The notes under the pieces were generated by a model. The model worked only from the letters and a program-made list of their open reading frames with translations, was not told the DNA's origin and did no database searches. From positions 1 through 13,343 of the forward strand of contig UQXC01000055.1 in assembly GCA_900544995.1 (NCBI GenBank): DNA of 13,343 nucleotides, written 5' to 3'. Shown here piece by piece: positions 1-7,882 of this stretch. The number at the start of each line of letters is the position of its first letter. Position 1 is the stretch's first letter. Origin of the DNA: an uncultured Collinsella sp. (GTDB lineage: Bacteria; Actinomycetota; Coriobacteriia; Coriobacteriales; Coriobacteriaceae). The position numbers and the translations under genes were made by a program.

Positions 1-305
1 ACGAGCGGGGGCTCCTGTCGTTTCCGTGCCCCTGGATTGGGTCATAGTGTCTGACGTATGCTCAACCTGCGACGCTTTCGTGGTCCTAAGTAGTCATTGG
101 GGACGTTCTTAAATGACTAGTCGGATTGATAATTTGTGCGGGTTGTGGTTTTGTGACCTGCTGAAATTTAGGATACTGTACAACTGTACGCTAACTCATC
201 TTCGTAGTATATTGCTACCCGCAAAACTCAATACCATTGTGCTCTGAGATGCTAAAGCGCCTACGTACAATGGTTGTCGATAGTACGATTTGATTCAACG
301 ACAGG
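1..305. other. Upstream non-coding region with several dyads
   Basis: No convincing gene is visible in this stretch, which is richer in A and T than the genes around it. One frame is open from the window edge to a stop at 110-112, but its residues match nothing I recognise, so a partial gene end is possible but unsupported. The region holds an inverted repeat TAGTCATT/AATGACTA (91-98 and 112-119), a tandem ACTGTAC repeat (175-181 and 183-189), and an inverted repeat ACCATTGT/ACAATGGT (233-240 and 267-274). The promoter of the Pip/YhgE operon is expected here. TATATT at 208-213 is a plausible -10 box, but the hexamer 17 nt upstream (TGTACG) is a poor -35. Confidence 0.5.
91..119. repeat. Short inverted repeat, possible REP/MITE-like element
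   Basis: Perfect 8-bp arms TAGTCATT (91-98) and AATGACTA (112-119) flank a 13-nt spacer. The spacer is not palindromic and there is no following T-run on the + strand, so this does not look like a terminator. The compact dyad in non-coding DNA resembles repetitive extragenic palindromes, but only one copy is visible in the window. Confidence 0.4.
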
Positions 306-3086
306 ATGGATGGTCCAAGCGTGAGTCTCGGCAGCAAACTATCCAATGCAAAGGTCTCCTTTGCGATATTGAAGCGCGACATTAAGCGACTGCTTTTGAA
401 CCCCGTCGCCTTGGTGGTTACCCTTGGCGTGTGCGTTATTCCCTCGCTGTATGCCTGGTACAACATCGTGGCTAACTGGGATCCGTACGGAAACACCCAG
501 GGTATCAAGATTGCCATCGCCAACAACGATCGGGGCACCCAAAACGACTTGGTGGGCGAGCTCAACGCGGGCGACCAGGTCGTCGATCAGCTCAAGGAGA
601 ACGATCAGCTGGGCTGGACCTTCGTCGATTCGGCGGCCGATGCCAAGGAGGGTGTCGAGAGCGGTGAGTACTATGCGGCCATCGTAATCCCCAAGAACTT
701 CTCGGATAACCTGGTCTCGATGCTCGACGGCAACTACCATCAGCCCAAGCTTACGTACTACGTCAATGAGAAGAAGAGCGCTATTGCGCCCAAGGTTACC
801 GACACCGGCGCAAGCACCATCGAGGAGCAGATCAACTCGGAATTTGTCTCCACGGTGGGCGAGACCGTTGCCAGCATTGCCAAGGATGCCGGAGTCGATT
901 TAAAGGACAAGGCAACCCAGACTCGGGATTCGTTGGCAAGTTCTGTCTCCGAGGCATCCGATACCTTGGGCGAGGTGCGCGATTCGATTGGCGACATGAA
1001 TGACGCCATCGATAAGACGAGTGGCGCTATCGCCTCGGCTGATGCGGCACTTGCCGGCATGCAGGGTCAGGCGCCGTCACTGACGCAAGCGATCTCTCAG
1101 GGCAACGACCTGCTGGGTGAAGCTCGCACCACGGCGGGCAACTCTATCGCCTCGCTCTCCAAGGCGCTCTCGGAAGGCAGCCTTGCGCTCACCAAGACGT
1201 CGGCCTCCGCGAACGCTGCCATCGGCAAGCTGACGGGCACGGTCACATCTACGACCACCCGTATCGACAACTCGCTCGAGTCTCTCCAAGCGACGATCGA
1301 CCACAATAAGGCCGTTATCGGGCACTTGGAGATTCTCGCCAATGACACGTCGACAGGTTCCGAGGAAATTGACGCGCGCATTGTATCGACCATCAATACG
1401 CTCCGTGAGCAGAACGAGAAGTTGCAGAGCATCAAGGACGGTCTGTCCGCGCAGTCGAGCGCCATGGCGAATGACGCCGCGGCTGTTTCGGGCGCCAGCG
1501 ACGCTATCAATAACGCAATCCAGACCGGTGCGACCAACCTTGGCCAGGCCCAAACAAGCCTGGGCCAAAACGCGCTGCCGAAGGCCTCGAGCGCGCTCGA
1601 TTCCTTTGCCGCCGTCTCGGGCGATCTGACGGGAATCGTATCTGGCCTCACGCCCACGATTGCGAGCGCGCGTGGCACGCTTTCGCAGCTTAACGCTACG
1701 CTCGGCCAGGCCAAGACCACGCTGTCCCAGACCGATTCCTCGCTTGCCAAGGTCCAGGACAAGCTTGCGACCGCAGCCAATGACATCGCGGCGCTGCAGA
1801 CCTCTGAGTCTATGGGCGAGCTCGCCGACCTTATGGGCGTCGATGTCAATGACGTGGCAGATTTCATGGCCTCTCCGGTTGAGTTGACGTCCAAGTCAAT
1901 TTATCCGGTCAAGAGCTTTGGCTCGGGCATCGCTCCCTTCTACACCAATCTGGCGCTTTGGGTGGGCGGCTATGTGCTCATCGCCATCTACAAGCTCGAG
2001 GTCGACCGTGAAGGTGTTGGCAACTTTACGGCGCGCCAAGGCTACTTTGGCCGCTGGTTGCTCATGGTGATCCTGGGCGCGTTGCAGGCCATCATCGTTA
2101 CGGTGGGTGATCTGGTCATTGGCGTACAGTGCGTCAACCCGCTGCTGTTCGTGCTGGGCGGCATCGCCATCTCGTTTACGTACGTCAACATCATTTACGC
2201 GCTGTCCACTACGTTTAAGCACATCGGCAAGGCAATCGGCGTCATTCTGGTTATCGTGCAGATTCCGGGTTCATCGGGCATGTACCCCATCGAGATGATG
2301 CCTGGCTTCTTCCAGTGGCTGCACCCACTGCTGCCCTTTACCTACGGCATCAATCTGCTGCGCGAGACGGTCGGCGGCATGTACTCGTTTAACTACCTGT
2401 TTAACCTGTGCATCCTGGGCGTGTTTCTGATCGTGGCGCTCTTTATCGGGTTGCAGCTTCGTCCGCTGCTGCTCAACCTTAACCTGCTCTTTGATAAGCA
2501 GCTTTCCACGACCGGTATGATGATCTGCGAGTCCAATGACCTGCCGCGCCAGCGCTACTCGCTGCGCACGGCCATGCGTGTCATGCTCGATTCCGATTCG
2601 TACCGTCGCGAGCTGCTCGACCATGCGGTGACTTTTGAGCACCGTTATCCGTACTACATCAAGGGCGGCTTTGCTGCCGTGGTGGGCGTTCAGGTGTTGC
2701 TCTTTGTGCTTTCGACGGTCCTTGACATCGACAACAACGGCAAGATCATCCTGCTGGTCATCTGGATTATCTCGGTCATCGCCATTTGCGGCTGGCTTAT
2801 CAATATCGAGTACATCCGATCGAGCCTCAACACCCAGATGCGTATCTCGGCGCTTTCGGACGAGGACCTGCGCCGCGAGATGCGCGAGCACACAGCGGCG
2901 ATCCCTGCCGCCCGCTACATGTTTGGCCTCAACGCCAGCGAGCGTGGTGCCAAGAGCGGCGATCAGTCCACGGGCCGCTTGCCGCATATAGGCTCGAACC
3001 ATAAATCTCAGGACAGCGACAGCACAGCCATAAATGATGGAGATACCACTCCGCTTGGCAAGCACTCCAAAGGAGGTGAGGCATAA
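306..3086 (+). CDS. Pip/YhgE-type membrane protein, long form with extra C-terminal module
   Basis: Large membrane protein of 926 residues in the Pip/YhgE family, which includes Lactococcus phage-infection protein Pip and Bacillus YhgE and has an ABC-2-permease-like C-terminal domain. One membrane segment lies at about residues 33-53, followed by the family signature WDPYGNT (58-64). A long Ala/Ser/Thr-rich, probably helical extracellular region runs to about residue 530. A block of about five membrane helices (about 545-720) follows, including the PFTYGINLLRE segment. Unlike its neighbour, it continues for about 200 residues with two more predicted helices (about 782-836) and a hydrophilic tail. 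ATG 306 has a purine stretch directly against it. GTG 321, with GGATGG seven bases upstream, is an in-frame alternative that would give 921 residues. It is the first gene of a two-gene operon. Function unknown: cell-envelope protein, and an export or phage-receptor role is only inferred from the family. Confidence 0.88.
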   Translation: MDGPSVSLGSKLSNAKVSFAILKRDIKRLLLNPVALVVTLGVCVIPSLYAWYNIVANWDPYGNTQGIKIAIANNDRGTQNDLVGELNAGDQVVDQLKENDQLGWTFVDSAADAKEGVESGEYYAAIVIPKNFSDNLVSMLDGNYHQPKLTYYVNEKKSAIAPKVTDTGASTIEEQINSEFVSTVGETVASIAKDAGVDLKDKATQTRDSLASSVSEASDTLGEVRDSIGDMNDAIDKTSGAIASADAALAGMQGQAPSLTQAISQGNDLLGEARTTAGNSIASLSKALSEGSLALTKTSASANAAIGKLTGTVTSTTTRIDNSLESLQATIDHNKAVIGHLEILANDTSTGSEEIDARIVSTINTLREQNEKLQSIKDGLSAQSSAMANDAAAVSGASDAINNAIQTGATNLGQAQTSLGQNALPKASSALDSFAAVSGDLTGIVSGLTPTIASARGTLSQLNATLGQAKTTLSQTDSSLAKVQDKLATAANDIAALQTSESMGELADLMGVDVNDVADFMASPVELTSKSIYPVKSFGSGIAPFYTNLALWVGGYVLIAIYKLEVDREGVGNFTARQGYFGRWLLMVILGALQAIIVTVGDLVIGVQCVNPLLFVLGGIAISFTYVNIIYALSTTFKHIGKAIGVILVIVQIPGSSGMYPIEMMPGFFQWLHPLLPFTYGINLLRETVGGMYSFNYLFNLCILGVFLIVALFIGLQLRPLLLNLNLLFDKQLSTTGMMICESNDLPRQRYSLRTAMRVMLDSDSYRRELLDHAVTFEHRYPYYIKGGFAAVVGVQVLLFVLSTVLDIDNNGKIILLVIWIISVIAICGWLINIEYIRSSLNTQMRISALSDEDLRREMREHTAAIPAARYMFGLNASERGAKSGDQSTGRLPHIGSNHKSQDSDSTAINDGDTTPLGKHSKGGEA
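3071..3079 (+). promoter_or_regulatory. Strong ribosome binding site inside the upstream gene
   Basis: AGGAGGTGA is a near-perfect anti-16S match seven bases before the ATG at 3087. It lies within the last codons of the first Pip/YhgE gene. The stop TAA (3084-3086) touches the next ATG directly, so the second gene is probably translated by coupling or re-initiation. Confidence 0.85.
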
Positions 3087-5276
3087 ATGAAGAACATCCT
3101 GCATCTGTTTAAGCGCGATGTCCAAAATGTGTCTCGCTCCGTAATCGGCTTGGTTGTTGTGATGGGCCTCGTTATCGTACCGTGCCTGTACGCGTGGTTT
3201 AACATCGCCGGCAGCTGGGACCCGTACGGCAACACCGGCAATCTTAAGATCGCCGTGGTCAACACCGATGAGGGTTACGAGAGCGATCTGATCCCCGTTG
3301 AGGTCAACGTGGGTGAAAACGTGACCGCCACCCTGCGCGGCAACGAGAGCTTCGATTGGGTTGTACTCAACAATCGAGAAAAGGCCATCGAGGGCGTCAA
3401 ATCGGGCGCATACTATGCGGCTGTCGTTATCCCTAAGACGTTTAGTGCCGATATGATGACGCTCTTTTCGACCGACGTGAAGCATGCCGATATCGAGTTC
3501 TACGAGAATCAGAAGGCCAACGCCATTGCCCAGATCGTGACCGAGAAAGGGTCGAGTGCCGTCCAGAGCCAAGTCAACGAGACCTTTACCAAGACCATTA
3601 CGACCATCGGTCTTAAAACCGTGTCCAGCCTGCTCGACTACATGAGCACCGATCAAGTGAGCAACTTTATCGCCAACCTGTCCTCGACGCTCGGCGATTC
3701 GGTCCAGGACCTGCAAGACGTTCAGGCCAGCGCAACGTCGCTGGCGGGCATTTTGAGTTCCACGTCCGATTCGCTGACGTCGGCGAGCGGTATGCTCCAG
3801 CAGACCGGTGCCGTCGATGAGTCGACAAAGCAGCTCATGGAACATGCCAAAAGCGGCATCGATGATTCCAAAGAAGCGCTTAAGGCGGCAAACGATGCCA
3901 TCGATGCCGCAATCGATGGAAGTGCGGGTTCGTTCGACAATGTATCTGCCGAGCTCGCGAAGGCGTTCGATGCCGCGAACCAGCATGTCGACCTTACGGT
4001 GTCCCAACTCAACGATGCCGCTGCGGCCCTCAATGCGCGCGCCAAGGATATCGATGCGATGGCCGATCAGCTCCGCAGTCTTGCCGACCAGGTGAGCGAT
4101 GAGAATTTGAAGGATGGCCTCAAGTCCGTCGCGACGTCGCTGGGCAGAATCGCCGTTGAGTACCGCAACAATGCCGAGGATCTGGCGGCCACCGCGAAGT
4201 CTCTCTCCGACAGCATGGCCGAGGTCAACAACTCGCGCGCCGAGGTCGATCAGGCCATCGCCGATGCCAAGGCCGGCATCGCGGGTGCCAAATCCGATTA
4301 CGATTCCACGTTCTCGGTTAAGGCCAAGGAGCTCAAGAAGACGGTTTCGGGCATTCTGGACTCGCTGAACAGCATCTCGGGCGATCTGGATAGTGCCGTA
4401 GACGGTCTGACCGACGCATCCGGTTCGCTGGCAAAGGGCCTCTCCAAGGCCGCCAAGCTGGTCAACAAGGCTTCCGATCAGCTGGGCGAGGCGTCGGACA
4501 AGATCAGTGCGTTTAAGGACGAGCTCGACGGCGCCTTGATGTCGGATGACCTCGCTACGATCAAGACGATGATTGGCAACGACCCTGAGGGCCTTGCCGT
4601 GTCGCTTTCCGGTCCCGTCGCGCTCGACCGCAAGCCGGTCTATCCGATCCGCAACTACGGTTCGGCCATGGCGCCGTTCTACACGATTCTGTCGCTGTGG
4701 GTGGGCTCGATCGTGCTGGCGGCCATGATGAAGGTTTCGGTCGACGATGAGCTTATCAACGAGCTCATCCCCGTGCGCTTGCACGAGATCTACCTGGGTC
4801 GCTACCTGTTCTTTGGCGGTTTGGCCCTGCTGCAGGCAACGCTCGTGTGTGCGGGCGATATCCTGTTCTTTGGCATCCAGTGCGACAACCCGCTGCAGTT
4901 TGTGCTGGCGGGCTGGGTTGCGAGCCTCGTGTTCTCCAATATCGTCTACACGCTTACGGTGTCGTTTGGCGATATCGGTAAGGCACTCGCTGTCGTGCTG
5001 CTGGTCATGCAGGTCGGTGGTTCGGGCGGCACGTTCCCCATCGAGATGACCGGCCCCGTGTTCCAGGCAATCTATCCGTTCCTGCCGTTTACCCACGGCA
5101 TCAACGCCATGCATGCCGCCATGGCCGGTGCCTACCATATGGAGTACTGGATTGAGCTAGGCATTCTGGCGAGCTATCTGATTCCGTCGCTGGCACTGGG
5201 TGTCGTCTTCCGCCGTCCGGTCATCAAAGCCAACGACTGGATCATCGAAAAGCTGGAGTCAACCAAATTGATTTAA
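3087..5276 (+). CDS. Pip/YhgE-type membrane protein, short form
   Basis: Protein of 729 residues, paralogous to the gene before it. Shared features include the N-terminal FKRDV segment, a membrane helix (about 18-38), CLYAWFNI then WDPYGNT (44-50), and the stretch GAYYAAVVIPKTF. The region from about residue 40 to 520 is predicted to be extracytoplasmic and rich in Ala, Ser, Asp and Lys with heptad-like patterns. The C-terminal permease-like block starts near YPIRNYGSAMAPFY (519 onward) and contains about six helices with PFLPFTHGINAMHA. Its length is close to Bacillus YhgE. It ends soon after the last helix, without the extra module of its partner. The ATG abuts the upstream stop and has an ideal ribosome binding site. 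A heteromeric complex with the upstream protein is an inference. No ATPase or type VII secretion gene is adjacent to indicate a transport role. Confidence 0.9.
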   Translation: MKNILHLFKRDVQNVSRSVIGLVVVMGLVIVPCLYAWFNIAGSWDPYGNTGNLKIAVVNTDEGYESDLIPVEVNVGENVTATLRGNESFDWVVLNNREKAIEGVKSGAYYAAVVIPKTFSADMMTLFSTDVKHADIEFYENQKANAIAQIVTEKGSSAVQSQVNETFTKTITTIGLKTVSSLLDYMSTDQVSNFIANLSSTLGDSVQDLQDVQASATSLAGILSSTSDSLTSASGMLQQTGAVDESTKQLMEHAKSGIDDSKEALKAANDAIDAAIDGSAGSFDNVSAELAKAFDAANQHVDLTVSQLNDAAAALNARAKDIDAMADQLRSLADQVSDENLKDGLKSVATSLGRIAVEYRNNAEDLAATAKSLSDSMAEVNNSRAEVDQAIADAKAGIAGAKSDYDSTFSVKAKELKKTVSGILDSLNSISGDLDSAVDGLTDASGSLAKGLSKAAKLVNKASDQLGEASDKISAFKDELDGALMSDDLATIKTMIGNDPEGLAVSLSGPVALDRKPVYPIRNYGSAMAPFYTILSLWVGSIVLAAMMKVSVDDELINELIPVRLHEIYLGRYLFFGGLALLQATLVCAGDILFFGIQCDNPLQFVLAGWVASLVFSNIVYTLTVSFGDIGKALAVVLLVMQVGGSGGTFPIEMTGPVFQAIYPFLPFTHGINAMHAAMAGAYHMEYWIELGILASYLIPSLALGVVFRRPVIKANDWIIEKLESTKLI

Positions 5277-5339
5277 TACAGCAATGTAAACGCCGTCGGA
5301 ACATCGAGGTCTTCCAACCCGATGCTTTAGCGTAATGAA

Positions 5340-5369
5340 TTGCACGGGCTGCTTGATTGTTGCTACAGT
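5340..5369 (+). promoter_or_regulatory. Candidate promoter before the EamA transporter gene
   Basis: TTGCAC (5340-5345) and TACAGT (5364-5369) are separated by 18 bases, and TG one base before the -10 gives an extended -10. The -10 is embedded in a perfect 11-base palindrome GCTACAGTAGC (5362-5372), which could be an operator. The predicted start (about 5376) would fall at the foot of the terminator stem that follows. Confidence 0.45.
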
Positions 5370-5373
5370 AGCG

Positions 5374-5410
5374 GGGCGTACCGGGGGTCCGGTGCGCCCT
5401 GTTTTTATTT
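5374..5410 (+). terminator. Rho-independent terminator of the Pip/YhgE operon
   Basis: GGGCGTACCGG (5374-5384) pairs with CCGGTGCGCCC (5389-5399): an 11-bp stem with one G-U pair and a GGGT loop, followed by TGTTTTTATTT. It lies 98 bases after the second Pip/YhgE stop codon and 68 bases before the next start. It could also act as an attenuator in the leader of the next gene if the upstream promoter is real. Confidence 0.85.
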
Positions 5411-5477
5411 GACCATGAGGCGGCACGCAGCCATACGCGTGCGGACACCACGCCCAGTTTGAGTGTGAGGATGTTCC

Positions 5478-6461
5478 ATGGCCCAATACGCTGCCAACGA
5501 AATCGAAAACATGCCCGATAGCCCTGTTGCTCGCGAGGACCTGGGCGCGGGCGGCACTTCCCGTGGTGCCGGTGCTCGTTCGCCGTTGTTCTGGAAAGTT
5601 CTACTGCTTTCGGTGGCGATTATCTGGGGTTACTCCTTTACCACTATGAAAGACGCGCTCGACACCATTCCGGTGTTCGAACTGCTCTATATTCGTTTTC
5701 TTCCCGCAGCGCTGGTCATGCTTGTTATCTTTCGCAAGCGTATCGCCGCCCACTTTAACGCTCGCAATCTGATTGTTGGTCTGGGCATGGGCGCGCTCAT
5801 GTGGGCAGCCTATGTCTTGCAGACGGTCGGTCTGGCTCAGACCACGGCGGGTAAGAACGCTTTTTTGACGGGTACCTATTGCATTTTGGTCCCGTTCGCG
5901 AGCTATTTCCTAAGCGGCGAAAAGCTCACTCGTTACAACTTGGGCGCCGCATTGCTCTGTCTGGCGGGCATTGGCCTGGTGGCGCTCGATAGCGTCGAGT
6001 TCAACATCGGTGATGCCATCACGCTGGGCGGCGCGGTTTTCTTTGCCATTCAGATGTCGGTGACGGCCAAGTACGGCCGAAAGATGGACATCAACGTCAT
6101 CACGTTTTGGATGTTTGTGGGCAATGGCGTCCTGAGCCTTATCTCGTCGCTGTTGTTCGAGACCCAAGCGCCTGCGTCCGTGTGGACGCCGAGCTTTATC
6201 GGCGCGATGGCCTTTCTCTCGGTGGGCTGCACGTGCGTGGCGCTGCTCATCCAAAACGTCGGCTTGGCGCACGTCCCGGCCTCGACGGGCTCATTGCTCC
6301 TATCGATGGAGTCCCCTTCGGGTGTGTTGTTTTCGGTGCTGTTGATGGGTGAGGCGCTCACCTCGCGCCTGCTCGCCGGCTTTGCGCTCATCTTCCTGTC
6401 GATTATCTTGAGCGAGACGCATTTCGATTTTTTGCGCCGAAATAATTGCGCGCAATTGTAA
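5478..6461 (+). CDS. DMT/EamA-family transporter
   Basis: Integral membrane protein of 327 residues in the drug/metabolite transporter superfamily. These carriers move small metabolites, often amino acids or related compounds, by secondary transport; the substrate here is unknown. After a hydrophilic N-terminus of about 35 residues, two EamA repeats follow (about 37-165 and 175-315), giving roughly ten helices. Typical elements are IIWGYSFTTMKDAL in helix 1, the FLPAALVML segment of helix 2, an invariant-type TGTYCILVPFASYFLSGEKLT near the end of repeat one, and SMESPSGVLFSVLLMGEALT at the matching place in repeat two. GAGG seven bases before the ATG supports the start. It is flanked by terminators on both sides, so it is probably monocistronic. 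Confidence 0.92.
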   Translation: MAQYAANEIENMPDSPVAREDLGAGGTSRGAGARSPLFWKVLLLSVAIIWGYSFTTMKDALDTIPVFELLYIRFLPAALVMLVIFRKRIAAHFNARNLIVGLGMGALMWAAYVLQTVGLAQTTAGKNAFLTGTYCILVPFASYFLSGEKLTRYNLGAALLCLAGIGLVALDSVEFNIGDAITLGGAVFFAIQMSVTAKYGRKMDINVITFWMFVGNGVLSLISSLLFETQAPASVWTPSFIGAMAFLSVGCTCVALLIQNVGLAHVPASTGSLLLSMESPSGVLFSVLLMGEALTSRLLAGFALIFLSIILSETHFDFLRRNNCAQL

Positions 6462-6473
6462 ACAACTTGTTGC

Positions 6474-6499
6474 GCCGCCCTTCTGGGGCGGCATTTTTT
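6474..6499 (+). terminator. Rho-independent terminator after the EamA transporter gene
   Basis: GCCGCCC (6474-6480) pairs with GGGCGGC (6486-6492) around a five-base loop. A run of six T follows at 6494-6499. It starts 13 bases after the stop codon, a textbook arrangement. Confidence 0.9.
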
Positions 6500-6520
6500 A
6501 TGCATCGCCCTTAAAGTAGT

Positions 6521-6559
6521 TTTTTGCACTTTACGCTATCAAAGTGCTTGCTGCAAAAA
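6521..6559 (+). promoter_or_regulatory. Nested inverted repeats before the amidohydrolase gene
   Basis: Two overlapping dyads share bases. The inner pair is GCACTTT (6526-6532) with AAAGTGC (6541-6547), loop eight. The outer pair is TTTTTGCA (6521-6528) with TGCAAAAA (6552-6559). Because 6526-6528 belong to both left arms, the two hairpins cannot both form fully in RNA. As DNA it could be an operator. The ribosome binding site follows eight bases later. No convincing -10/-35 pair was found. Confidence 0.5.
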
Positions 6560-6577
6560 CGTTACTGGAGGGCATCT

Positions 6578-7873
6578 ATGGCACCAGCTCTGTCCAATTT
6601 CCAACCGCAACCAGCGCCTCAGGCTACCGCAGCGGCGCAGACCGCTATCGGTGACGGTCTTGTCGCAGAAGCTCAGGCTTTTGCAGACGAGCTCGCTGCG
6701 TGGCGACACGATCTACACCAGATGCCCGAGCTCGGTAACAATCTTCCGCAGACGTCTGCCTATATCCAGGCACGTCTGGACGAGATGGACATCCCCCATA
6801 CCACGCTCGTCGATGGTTCCTGCGTTGTGGGCCTTGTCGGCGCCGGTGCGGCCGCGGCTCAGGGCGATGGCGTCTGCACGGACGAGCAGGCTGGAACGGT
6901 CGTCATGCTCCGAGGCGATATGGATGCCCTACCCGTTGTCGAGGAATCCGGCGAGCCCTTTGCATCCACCAATGGCTGCATGCATGCTTGCGGTCACGAT
7001 ATGCACGCGACGGCGCTGCTTGGTGCGGCGCGCCTGCTCAAGGCCCGCGAGGCCGAGCTCGTCGACGCCAATGCCACCGTCAAACTGCTGTTCCAGCCGG
7101 GCGAGGAGACCTTTGAGGGAGCACGCGCTGCCATCGCCGATGGCCTGCTGCAGAACCCGCGCCCTCAGGCGGCCTTTGCCATGCATGTCAACAGCCAGTC
7201 GCCGCTTGGCCTGGTGCTCTATGGGAGCCCGGCGCTTTCGGGCGTGTACGGTTTTCGCATCACGCTGCAGGGCAAGGGCGGCCATGGCTCGAGCCCCGAG
7301 ATTTGCATCGACCCCATCACGGCAGGCGTGCATGTGCACCTGGCGCTCCAGGAGCTTATCTCCCGCGAGGTGCCGGCGGCCAAGGAAGTCGCACTTACCG
7401 TGGGTAAGTTCGCTGGCGGCTTGGCGGCCAACGTCATCCCCGACACCTGCGTGCTCGAGGGAACGCTGCGCGGCTTTGATGTTGAGCTCATGGAGCACCT
7501 CAAGACCCGCATCGCGGAGGTCGTTAACGGCGTTGCCACAACATATCGTACGCCGGCGACCATCGAGACGCTTTCGGATGTTCCGCCGCTTGTACTCGAC
7601 AGCGATATGACTCAGGCGTCGCTTGGCTATGTGGGCGCAGTGCTGCCCAAGGCGGCTTTCTTGCCGCTTTTCCATGCCATGGCGAGTGAGGACTTTGCGC
7701 TTATCTCGAGCGAGATTCCGAGTGCATACTTTACCGTGGGCGCGGCCGTAACCGACACGGACGAGCATTTTGCCCAGCACCATCCCAAGGCACGTTTTAG
7801 CGATGCCGAGCTGCCGCTCGGTGCCGCGGCTTATACCGCCGTCGCTTTGGGCTATATCGCCGACCACCGGTAG
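6578..7873 (+). CDS. M20-family metallo-amidohydrolase (M20D-like)
   Basis: Cytoplasmic amidohydrolase of 431 residues, related to hippurate hydrolases, N-acyl-amino-acid deacylases and IAA-conjugate hydrolases. The enzymes cut an amide bond with a two-metal centre. Visible motifs: RGDMDALP (112-119, catalytic Asp116), CMHACGHDMHA (134-144, metal ligands Cys138 and His140), FQPGEE (Glu176 as general base, Glu177 as ligand), AMHVN (His203), the dimerisation-domain signature GKGGHGSSPE, and a late HHPKARF (His401/His402). All key residues are present, so it should be active. Substrate cannot be told from sequence. An Ala/Gln/Pro-rich stretch of about 30 residues precedes the catalytic domain and is not a signal peptide. 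The start is ATG 6578, with GGAGGG five bases upstream; the TTG at 6524 extends the frame into the inverted-repeat leader and has no ribosome site. Confidence 0.93.
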   Translation: MAPALSNFQPQPAPQATAAAQTAIGDGLVAEAQAFADELAAWRHDLHQMPELGNNLPQTSAYIQARLDEMDIPHTTLVDGSCVVGLVGAGAAAAQGDGVCTDEQAGTVVMLRGDMDALPVVEESGEPFASTNGCMHACGHDMHATALLGAARLLKAREAELVDANATVKLLFQPGEETFEGARAAIADGLLQNPRPQAAFAMHVNSQSPLGLVLYGSPALSGVYGFRITLQGKGGHGSSPEICIDPITAGVHVHLALQELISREVPAAKEVALTVGKFAGGLAANVIPDTCVLEGTLRGFDVELMEHLKTRIAEVVNGVATTYRTPATIETLSDVPPLVLDSDMTQASLGYVGAVLPKAAFLPLFHAMASEDFALISSEIPSAYFTVGAAVTDTDEHFAQHHPKARFSDAELPLGAAAYTAVALGYIADHR

Positions 7874-7882
7874 CACCCAACC

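Noticed and set aside
2..112. Open frame reaching the left edge, possible 3' end of an upstream gene
   Set aside because: Only 36 codons, no recognisable family residues, and its end overlaps the 91-119 dyad. Not enough to call a gene.
2271..5138. 955-codon open frame on the minus strand across both Pip/YhgE genes
   Set aside because: It is antisense to two clear family members, has a composition dominated by Arg, His, Asp and Gln with no domain or ribosome site, and results from high-GC codon bias on the + strand.
5423..5442. GCACGC/GCGTGC hairpin in the transporter leader as a riboswitch
   Set aside because: Six base pairs with no conserved loop sequence of a riboswitch class I know. A chance dyad in GC-rich DNA is likely.
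6524..6577. TTG-initiated 18-residue extension of the amidohydrolase
   Set aside because: It has no ribosome site and runs through the nested inverted repeats. ATG 6578 has GGAGGG at ideal spacing.
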